Shown here: positions 1-5,465 of the stretch, piece by piece
How the letters are laid out: each line of letters opens with the position of its first letter
Numbering within the stretch: the stretch's first letter is position 1
Notes under the pieces: generated by a model
The model's database searches: none
Told to the model about the DNA's origin: nothing
Seen by the model: the letters and a program-made list of their open reading frames with translations, nothing else
Position numbers and translations under genes: made by a program
Origin: a bacterium
GTDB taxonomy: Bacteria > Desulfobacterota > DSWW01
DNA length: 6,761 nt
Assembly (NCBI GenBank): GCA_030609865.1
Contig: JAUWSZ010000142.1
Span: 1 to 6,761, forward strand
Direction of reading: 5' to 3'

Positions 1-77
1 ACCCGATCTGTCTTGACCTTGCGGACCTGGAATTCCTTTGGCGGTTGCTTGAACGTGAATACGATCTTCTCAACCAT
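1..77 (-). CDS. 5' end of an unidentified gene (partial, runs off the window)
   Basis: Only the first 25 codons are inside the window, so the product cannot be identified. The ATG at 75-77 is preceded by a perfect AGGAGG Shine-Dalgarno sequence at 87-92 with a 9-nt gap, which makes this a convincing start despite the short length. The visible peptide begins MVEKIVFTF and is rich in Lys, Val and Gln/Pro. It has no signal peptide or membrane segment and looks cytoplasmic. It lies downstream of the OYE-type gene in the same direction, separated by about 190 bp that contain an inverted repeat element. It could be a last member of the operon or a separate transcription unit. Confidence 0.6.
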   Translation of the reverse strand, partial: MVEKIVFTFKQPPKEFQVRKVKTDR

Positions 78-118
78 CTGGCGTCCCCTCCTAGGCAGCC
101 TGTGCCACCCAAAGCGAA

Positions 119-228
119 AGCTAAAAGAAGCCTTTAGCTCTTAGCTTTTAGCTCCCAGCCGTCACCCCTCGACAGCAGTCCCGCGAAGGGGGGGGTGGCG
201 GGCTAACAGCTAATGGCTAACGGCTTAC
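119..228. repeat. Intergenic element of inverted tandem heptamers around a GC-rich centre
   Basis: The gap between the OYE-type gene and the next start holds a structured repeat. The left arm is built of 7-bp units: TTTAGCT (133-139), CTTAGCT (140-146), TTTAGCT (147-153) and a degenerate CCCAGCC (154-160). The right arm carries the same unit inverted: GGCTAAC (201-207), AGCTAAT (208-214), GGCTAAC (215-221) and GGCTTAC (222-228). Between them, CACCCC (163-168) can pair with GGGGTG (192-197), so the whole element can fold as one long imperfect hairpin. A further unit, AGCTAAA (119-125, extended by AG), pairs perfectly with CTTTTAGCT (145-153). No protein-coding signal is evident. It may be a dispersed REP/MITE-like repeat. 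It could also stabilise or end the operon transcript, although no clean U-tract follows on the minus strand. Confidence 0.75.
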
Positions 229-266
229 AGAGCCTTTGTCCTTTCGTCTTAGTTATTCCTGAGACA

Positions 267-2261
267 CTAGACCTGCCTGGCCCAGAAGGCCCCTTCGTGA
301 ATCGCGGCCCCTATGTTCCGAGGGTTGAGGCAGTCCCCGATGCCAACGACTTGCGAAACCTTTCCCATGAGCGCCTCTTTCAGAAACTCGTTCGGCTCCC
401 TGCCGCACGTGACGATTATGGTGTCTGCCGGAAGAAACTCCTCGTTTCCATCCTTGTCGATAATCGTGAGCCCATCGTCGGTGATCTCCACGGCCTTCCG
501 GTTCAGCTTGAGCTTCACGCCCGCCTCGGGCAGGTATTCGTTGACGAGCATCTGGATGCGGGACGGGTCGAGCAGGTACGGGCCTTTGGCAATGTTTTCG
601 GTCTTCTCAATCAGGGTGACGTCCTTTCCGCTCCTGGCAAGGGACAGGGAGGTCTCAGCTCCCTCGACACCTCCGACGACCACGACCCTGTCTCCTACAC
701 GATCCTTCCGCCGGATCAGACGGTCATGGACCATCGGGTATTCTCGAAGGGCCAGGTAATCTTCATAGTGGAGGACGATGGGTTTCAAAATCCCGTCGAT
801 ATCGGGCCAGTGGGGCAGAGATCCCGTTGCAACGATCACCACATCCGGGTTCTGAGACAATACAAAGCCGGCCGTCACCTCTTTGTTGAGTACGACCTTC
901 ACATCCAGCTTTTCCATTTGCCTCTTGAGATAAGAGACCGAGTTGTACAGATGTCGTGTGGGCAAGTGGGGAAAGGCACAGGCCGTATGCACCAGTCCTC
1001 CCAGGCGCCCCTTCTTCTCGTACAGGGTGACGTCATGGCCCCGCTCGACGGCAATGCGGGCAAACTCCATTCCGGCCGGCCCTCCGCCGATCACCATGAT
1101 CTTCTTCTTGTTCAAGGCGGGGGTCAGGGTGCCGTATTCTCGCTCTCGGCCGTAGGCAGCGTTCTGGGCGCATTTCGCCCGCTGGCCGGCAAAAAAAGCG
1201 GTCTGAAGGCACCAATTCTCGGACATGCACCTGCGGATGTCGTCGTCCCTTCCCTGGAGAACCTTACGCGGAAAATCCGGGTCCGCGGTCACGACCCTGC
1301 CAAGCTGTACGATGTCTGCCCTGCCCTCCTCGATGATCCTCCGCACGAGCTTCGGATCAAACAGCTTCCCCACCGTTGCAACGGGCTTCTTCGTGAGCTT
1401 CTTGACCGCCTCTGCGTAAGGCACCAGGGTCCCGGATGGGAAATACACGGGCTGACAGAGATAGGCGAGGGCCTCGTTCGTCGTCACACCGCCTGTGGAG
1501 ACATCGAATACGTCCACTCCGGCCTTTTCGAGGGCCGGGACGAGTTCGTTCAACACGACCTCGAATCCGTATCCTTCGACACCGGCGTATTCCTCCGCAC
1601 TGATCCGCCAGATGATCGGAAAATCCGGATCCGTGTGCTGCCGGATCGACTTCACGATCCGCTTCGACAGCAGGAGCCGGTCCCATCCCCACTTGTCCTC
1701 CCGCTTGTTGGTCACCGGAGAGGTGAACTGCATGATCAACGAGGCGCCGTGGGCAGCGTGGACGTTCACCGCATCGAACCCGGCCGCCTTGGCACGGGCA
1801 GCGGCCAGTCCGAACTCCTCGATGATACGCTCGATGTCACCATCGCTGAGCCTTCTCGCGTTCAGTCCGGGAGCAAAGGGCAACGGCACCTCGGAGGGCC
1901 CTACAGGCACTTGACCGTCGATCAATTCGGGCGTACAGATGATCCCCCCGTGAAAGAGCTGGACCGCTGCCTTCACGTCGGCCAGATGGATTTGGTAGGA
2001 GAGATCCGCAAGCCCGGGGATGTGCGAGTCGTGGTGAATATGAGGCATCCTCCGGAAGGCTACGCCATCCTTGCTGACGGCGGTGTTGGCCACCACGATC
2101 ATGCCCGGACCGCCCCTCGCCTCGGCAATATAACTGTCGATATACTCCCGGTTGACATAACCTCCTTCCGCACCGAAACATCGGTAGATCGGCGCGTTGA
2201 CCAGGCGGTTCTTCAGCTTCACGTATTTCCCGATCCGAATCGGGTCGCGAATGGTCGGCAT
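267..2261 (-). CDS. Old Yellow Enzyme-family NADH:flavin oxidoreductase, 2,4-dienoyl-CoA/2-enoate reductase type, divergent active site
   Basis: This is a 664-residue protein with the full architecture of FadH, 2-enoate reductase, BaiCD/BaiH and trimethylamine dehydrogenase. An FMN-binding TIM barrel covers about residues 1-340, followed by an Fe-S cysteine segment (345-364). An FAD/NAD(P)-binding half starts at the GGGPAG dinucleotide loop (392-397). A second Rossmann motif, VVGGVEG, lies at 528-534 with Glu551 ending its second strand (favours NADH), and a terminal GIGD is at 640-643. Family members use NAD(P)H via FAD, Fe-S and FMN to reduce activated C=C bonds in the cytoplasm. Two departures stand out. 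The cluster motif reads C345-x2-E348-x2-C351-x12-C364, so one of four expected cysteines is Glu. The barrel segment that normally reads H-x-(G)-Y-L reads HAAHGASLIMQF, with no Tyr. The start is the ATG at 2259-2261, with GGAGG at 2272-2276. A TTG at 2280-2282 overlaps that site and is unlikely to be used. It is the last gene of the putative marR operon. The substrate is unknown. Confidence 0.93.
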   Translation of the reverse strand: MPTIRDPIRIGKYVKLKNRLVNAPIYRCFGAEGGYVNREYIDSYIAEARGGPGMIVVANTAVSKDGVAFRRMPHIHHDSHIPGLADLSYQIHLADVKAAVQLFHGGIICTPELIDGQVPVGPSEVPLPFAPGLNARRLSDGDIERIIEEFGLAAARAKAAGFDAVNVHAAHGASLIMQFTSPVTNKREDKWGWDRLLLSKRIVKSIRQHTDPDFPIIWRISAEEYAGVEGYGFEVVLNELVPALEKAGVDVFDVSTGGVTTNEALAYLCQPVYFPSGTLVPYAEAVKKLTKKPVATVGKLFDPKLVRRIIEEGRADIVQLGRVVTADPDFPRKVLQGRDDDIRRCMSENWCLQTAFFAGQRAKCAQNAAYGREREYGTLTPALNKKKIMVIGGGPAGMEFARIAVERGHDVTLYEKKGRLGGLVHTACAFPHLPTRHLYNSVSYLKRQMEKLDVKVVLNKEVTAGFVLSQNPDVVIVATGSLPHWPDIDGILKPIVLHYEDYLALREYPMVHDRLIRRKDRVGDRVVVVGGVEGAETSLSLARSGKDVTLIEKTENIAKGPYLLDPSRIQMLVNEYLPEAGVKLKLNRKAVEITDDGLTIIDKDGNEEFLPADTIIVTCGREPNEFLKEALMGKVSQVVGIGDCLNPRNIGAAIHEGAFWARQV

Positions 2262-2316
2262 AGTTCGCGGTCCTCCGAACAAAACTCCCGGGTGCTACCC
2301 TAACCCTCTCAATGGA

Positions 2317-3624
2317 CTACCACTCAAACCATCTTGGGCCCTCTTCTATGTCCAACAGACGCCCGTAGTCGTAACTCAGGTAGAAGATGCCGCACTTGTA
2401 GCAGGACGCCCGGTTCCGCGGCGGAGTGATGGAAAAGAACTGGTACTTTTCGACCAGTTTGTGATGCTCGTAGCTCAACCGCAGGTAGTACTCTGTCGGG
2501 GCAGGCGGCAAGTCCATGTCCATGTATACGGATCCCGGCGAGCAGCGCCAGAGTTGATAGAACGGAAAAATCCCGTTCTGGAGACACCATTCGAACCCCT
2601 CGAGGTTCGACTCGATCCCTTCTTCCTGGCTCTTGAATCCTTCCGGTAGCACGATCTCCGGCCCGACCACGAAGTTCGTGCTCAGGTGACCGATGCCGAA
2701 TATCTCCACTCCGTTCAGGAGAAGCTCACGCCAGCGGTCGTAGCCGACCGCACGTGCCTTGCCGGGGCACATGCTTTCGAAGATCTTCCGGTCCCATGTC
2801 TCGATGTTCCAAGTGGCGTTGCAGAAGCCGGCCTCCTTGGCTCGCACCGCGTCTTCCGGATCCAGCACCTGGGTACCGCACAAGAACCTTGCCTCCTTCC
2901 CAGCAGCGCTCTTCTTGATCGCCTCCAGGGGCCGGAGGTACACATCGAGTTCCTTTGTCCGATTGAGAAGAGCCCCTGCCACCACGATGTGGGCGTGATC
3001 CGCGGCAGGATGGGGATCTCCGAAGGCAAGCTCAAAGGCCTCGACCATGAGATTCGTGTCCATAGCGACTTGCGTTCGATACCCGGCCGCCTTTGCCATA
3101 TCGAAGGTGGGGTTCCAGTCACAATAGCGACACTGCTCCTCTCCCTTGAAGTATTCACAGTAATCCAGTGGAACGATGCCGACGACATGGCAAGGGCCGA
3201 CCTCGAATAGAACCGAGGTAATCGATTCTCCGTTTGAAAGGGTCTTGTTGTACCAGTGCGGCTTCGACGGGAAGAAGACCTCTTCGATCGGCTCTTCTCT
3301 TCGGTAAAGCGTGAAGGAGCCCTCCGGCTCGAGCCGGATCGTGTAGGGACTGTCCAGATCCATGATCATCTTGATGTACGTGTCGTCCTGGAGATGGAAG
3401 CTCCACGGCAGGGAGCCCAGATCGATATCGTCGGAGACATCATGATGGCACTTGAAGCCGCGGACCGTATCCGGCAGTCCATCTGCAGTGATCCGATTGA
3501 GATCCGGCGTGTGATTGATCCCCCGGTTGAGCAGGTCGGCCTTCAGTACGATGGTTCTCGGGATGTGTGGATACTTCTCACAAAGTCTCTCCAGGGTATA
3601 ATCGTCGTCTGTTTGCCCTTTCAT
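2317..3624 (-). CDS. Radical SAM protein with atypical CX8CX2C motif, function unknown
   Basis: This 435-residue soluble protein is read as a radical SAM enzyme. Such enzymes use a [4Fe-4S] cluster to cleave S-adenosylmethionine and start radical chemistry. The cluster candidates are C156, C165 and C168, spaced CX8CX2C instead of CX3CX2C; Tyr167 is the usual aromatic residue before the last cysteine. Downstream features also fit a radical SAM barrel. These are a hydrophobic strand ending in AG (IVVAGA, 213-218) at the place of the GGE motif, and GHLSTNFVVGPE (312-323), which resembles the late-strand TNFIVGLPE pattern of the family. About 150 residues precede the motif and match no domain I recognise. 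Further cysteines at 249, 268, 286 and 361 and a C-terminal C408-x2-C411 might bind an auxiliary cluster or metal. The ATG at 3622-3624 has a GAGGGG ribosome binding site at 3631-3636. The gene lies between the CoA-transferase (57 nt upstream) and the OYE-type gene (55 nt downstream), so its substrate may be a CoA ester or free acid of that pathway. Confidence 0.83.
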   Translation of the reverse strand: MKGQTDDDYTLERLCEKYPHIPRTIVLKADLLNRGINHTPDLNRITADGLPDTVRGFKCHHDVSDDIDLGSLPWSFHLQDDTYIKMIMDLDSPYTIRLEPEGSFTLYRREEPIEEVFFPSKPHWYNKTLSNGESITSVLFEVGPCHVVGIVPLDYCEYFKGEEQCRYCDWNPTFDMAKAAGYRTQVAMDTNLMVEAFELAFGDPHPAADHAHIVVAGALLNRTKELDVYLRPLEAIKKSAAGKEARFLCGTQVLDPEDAVRAKEAGFCNATWNIETWDRKIFESMCPGKARAVGYDRWRELLLNGVEIFGIGHLSTNFVVGPEIVLPEGFKSQEEGIESNLEGFEWCLQNGIFPFYQLWRCSPGSVYMDMDLPPAPTEYYLRLSYEHHKLVEKYQFFSITPPRNRASCYKCGIFYLSYDYGRLLDIEEGPRWFEW

Positions 3625-3682
3625 CTTTTACCCCTCGATTATCTCTTTGGAAAATCCAAGACTGTGTGCCTTTACAAAGCTC

Positions 3683-4894
3683 CTACCACACCTCCCCCAC
3701 TGCGCCTTCTTCCTTCAGCTTGGCGATCTCATCCGGCGAATAGCCAAGCTTGGAGAGGATCTCATCGTTGTGCTCTCCCAGGGTGGGCGCTCCGGAAACG
3801 ACCTTGCCTGGAGTGAGGGAGAACTTCGGCACCATGCCCGCTCCTTTGACCCTGTCGAAGACCGGGTCGTCCCACTCGATGAAATCCTCGCGGGCCTTGA
3901 AATGCGGGTCTTCGGCCATGTCCTTGACGTCGTAAATCCTCTGGCACGGCACCTGGTGCTCTATCGTGAGAATCTCCTCCACTTCGTCGGCATTACGGGC
4001 GGCCACCCATTCCCTCAGCATCTTGTCGAACACTTCTGCGCCCGGGGTCCCCCTCAGGCAGTTCTCGAACTGCGGGTACCATGTAGGGTCTTTCGGGTCC
4101 ACACCGATGGCCACACACAAACGAGAGAAGGGCTCGTTCACGGCGTTTATGCAGAACCACTTGCCATCCTTGCTCTTGTAGGTGTCCCAGGGGATCGCCA
4201 GGGGGTGCTTGTTCCCCATTCTCTCTGGGATCACGTCGTTGTGAAAGTAGTTGATGGCCGTGTCGGCCAGCATACGGAACACGGACTCGTACTGGGCCAC
4301 ATCCACGGACTGCCCTTTGCCCGTCTTCTGCGCGTAGATGTAGGCTGCCAGGGCAGACCAGAGCGTGAAGAGGCCTGATATGTAGTCGCAGACATACGGC
4401 TTCCCCGCGATCGGGGGAGAGGGGTCCGGTTCTCCTGCCAGAGACATCAGGCCCCCGAAGGCCTGACCGATCATGTCGTAGGAGGCCCGCTGCGTGTAAC
4501 GCGGATCCCCCGTCCGGCCATACCCGGAGACGTGCATGATGACGAGCCTGGGGTTCCTCTCGAGAATGCGCTCGTCGGTGAGTCCCAGCTTTTCGTACGT
4601 CCCGGGGATCGAGCTCTCGATCCAGATGTCCGCATCGTCCAGCAGCTTCAGGAAGATCTCCTGCGCCTCCTCCGCCTTCATGCTCAGGGTGAGGCTCCGC
4701 TGATTTCTCTTCTCCTGAGCCCATCCAGCATGGGACATTCGGTAGATTTCACCCATCGGCGGCTCGACGTGAATCACATCCGCACCAAAGTCGGCGGCCA
4801 GGGTGGCGGCCCAGGGACCGGCATTGTTTCTTCCGCTGTCGATGATCTTGATGCCCTGTAACGGACCAAAAGGTTCTTGCTTCTTCTCACCCAT
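3683..4894 (-). CDS. Class III CoA-transferase (CaiB/BaiF type)
   Basis: This 403-residue cytoplasmic enzyme should move CoA between acyl-CoA and a free carboxylic acid through an aspartyl intermediate. It aligns by eye along its whole length with L-carnitine CoA-transferase CaiB (405 residues). Shared elements are the N-terminal FGPLQGIKIIDSG block (9-21), AADFGADVIHVEPP (33-46), NPRLVIMHVSGYGRTG (114-129), SYDMIGQAFGG (138-148) and TGKGQSVDVAQYE (191-203). Asp170 in KPYVCDYISGL matches the catalytic Asp169 of CaiB. The C-terminal part (EDPHFKAREDF, then GAPTLGEHNDEIL) is also typical. The start chosen is the ATG at 4892-4894, 8 nt inside the end of marR, with a GGAG-type site near 4907-4910. 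An in-frame ATG at 4984 would add 30 Arg-rich residues that match nothing in the family. The overlap implies translational coupling with marR. The family, which includes carnitine, formyl/oxalate, bile-acid and aromatic-acid enzymes, is certain. The acid substrate is not known. Confidence 0.95.
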   Translation of the reverse strand: MGEKKQEPFGPLQGIKIIDSGRNNAGPWAATLAADFGADVIHVEPPMGEIYRMSHAGWAQEKRNQRSLTLSMKAEEAQEIFLKLLDDADIWIESSIPGTYEKLGLTDERILERNPRLVIMHVSGYGRTGDPRYTQRASYDMIGQAFGGLMSLAGEPDPSPPIAGKPYVCDYISGLFTLWSALAAYIYAQKTGKGQSVDVAQYESVFRMLADTAINYFHNDVIPERMGNKHPLAIPWDTYKSKDGKWFCINAVNEPFSRLCVAIGVDPKDPTWYPQFENCLRGTPGAEVFDKMLREWVAARNADEVEEILTIEHQVPCQRIYDVKDMAEDPHFKAREDFIEWDDPVFDRVKGAGMVPKFSLTPGKVVSGAPTLGEHNDEILSKLGYSPDEIAKLKEEGAVGEVW

Positions 4895-5339
4895 CGCGCA
4901 TCTCTTCTCCCATGATTCTGGCAAGGGTCTCCAGGGATTCGTCGATCTGGAGGATTTCCTTCGTAGGCAACCTTTCCAACGCATTCATCGCCCTCACGGG
5001 CCCTGCAAAAGGGGCCGAGGAAGCCAACCTCTTGCCCTTGGACGTAACTGCCAACAGGACCTTTCGCCGGTCCCGGGTGTCCCGGTTCTTGACCACGTAA
5101 CCATCGCGTTCGAGGCGGTCCACGATCCCCCCCACCGTGGTGATGTGGCGGAAGGTCCTGCCACAGACATCGGTCAAGGTGAGCGGCCCGTTCTGCGCAA
5201 TGATTTTCAAGGTTCCTGCCTGAGGCCCTGTAATGTTATGCTTTTTCTTGAGTTCTGCGGAGAAGTCATCGATCGTACGAAGGATTTTCCGAAAGGATTG
5301 GATAATTTCCCCTATGGCTTTCTGTCGGCGGGCTGACAT
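4887..5339 (-). CDS. MarR-family transcriptional regulator
   Basis: This 150-residue protein has the size and layout of a MarR winged helix-turn-helix regulator, a dimer that usually represses its own operon until an aromatic acid, phenolic or acyl-CoA ligand binds. An N-terminal helix pair (about 5-35) for dimerisation is followed by helix GPQAGTLKIIAQNG (38-51). The HTH is at about 53-80 (LTLTDVCGRT, then a recognition helix HITTVGGIVDRLERDG). The wing follows with the family-typical NRDTRDRRKVLLAVTSKGKRL (85-105), and a C-terminal dimerisation helix ends the protein. The ATG at 5337-5339 has a GGAAAG ribosome binding site at 5348-5353, 8 nt upstream. It is the first gene of the putative operon and sits directly behind a strong promoter and a palindrome that is very likely its own operator. 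This points to negative autoregulation lifted by a pathway metabolite. The ligand cannot be read from sequence. Confidence 0.94.
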   Translation of the reverse strand: MSARRQKAIGEIIQSFRKILRTIDDFSAELKKKHNITGPQAGTLKIIAQNGPLTLTDVCGRTFRHITTVGGIVDRLERDGYVVKNRDTRDRRKVLLAVTSKGKRLASSAPFAGPVRAMNALERLPTKEILQIDESLETLARIMGEEMRDG

Positions 5340-5370
5340 AGGGCACGCTTTCCGGGGGCGTCGTGGATGT

Positions 5371-5403
5371 TACTAGGCATACATATAATAGGTATGCCTA
5401 ATA
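5371..5403. promoter_or_regulatory. Palindromic operator, probable MarR binding site
   Basis: TAGGCATAC (5374-5382) and GTATGCCTA (5392-5400) are perfect inverted repeats around a 9-bp spacer that is itself nearly symmetric (TAT and ATA flank the centre at 5387). Overall 12 of 13 base pairs match across 27 bp, and two more match just outside, at 5371/5403 and 5372/5402. The size and symmetry fit a MarR dimer site. It lies 34 bp upstream of the marR start codon and abuts the -10 box at 5401-5406, covering the expected transcription start, so bound protein would block RNA polymerase. That the regulator encoded next to it binds here is inferred from position. Confidence 0.8.
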
Positions 5404-5446
5404 ATCGGCGATTCGGATCCGTCTGTCAAGCTTTTTTTTCATTTTC
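5401..5446 (-). promoter_or_regulatory. Sigma-70-type promoter of the marR operon with A-tract UP element
   Basis: Read on the minus strand, a consensus TTGACA -35 box (5424-5429) is followed after exactly 17 nt by GATTAT (5401-5406), a 4-of-6 match to the -10 consensus. Immediately upstream of the -35 box, at 5432-5446, is an A-rich stretch including eight consecutive A residues, placed where an UP element would contact the RNA polymerase alpha subunits. The expected start site, near 5394, falls inside the adjoining palindrome. It should drive the marR, CoA-transferase, radical SAM and OYE genes. Confidence 0.75.
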
Positions 5447-5465
5447 TGGGGATTGGGGTTGCCTG

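Noticed and set aside
2262..2282. TTG start at 2280-2282 for the OYE-type gene
   Set aside because: The TTG overlaps the GGAGG ribosome binding site of the ATG at 2261, and the extra seven residues add nothing to the family's N-terminus.
213..2303. A 696-codon plus-strand open frame covering the whole OYE-type gene
   Set aside because: It is antisense to a gene with clear domains and its translation shows no recognisable family. It begins inside the heptamer repeat without a ribosome binding site. Long antisense open frames are common opposite GC-rich genes.
3647..3659. Small hairpin TTGGA-AAA-TCCAA between the CoA-transferase and radical SAM genes
   Set aside because: The stem is only 5 bp and no U-tract follows on the minus strand, so it is unlikely to be a terminator.
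4895..4984. A 30-codon N-terminal extension of the CoA-transferase starting at 4984
   Set aside because: It would run deep inside marR, encodes Arg-rich residues absent from CaiB-type proteins, and the ATG at 4894 has a good ribosome binding site and matches the family length.
5384..5389. A perfect TATAAT on the plus strand inside the palindrome
   Set aside because: There is no acceptable -35 box 16-18 nt upstream and no supported plus-strand gene downstream; it is explained by the AT-rich centre of the operator.
5405..5439. T8 tract (5432-5439) after CGGATCCG, as a plus-strand terminator
   Set aside because: CGGATCCG is a loopless palindrome that makes no stable hairpin, and no plus-strand gene ends here. 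On the minus strand the tract fits an UP element better.
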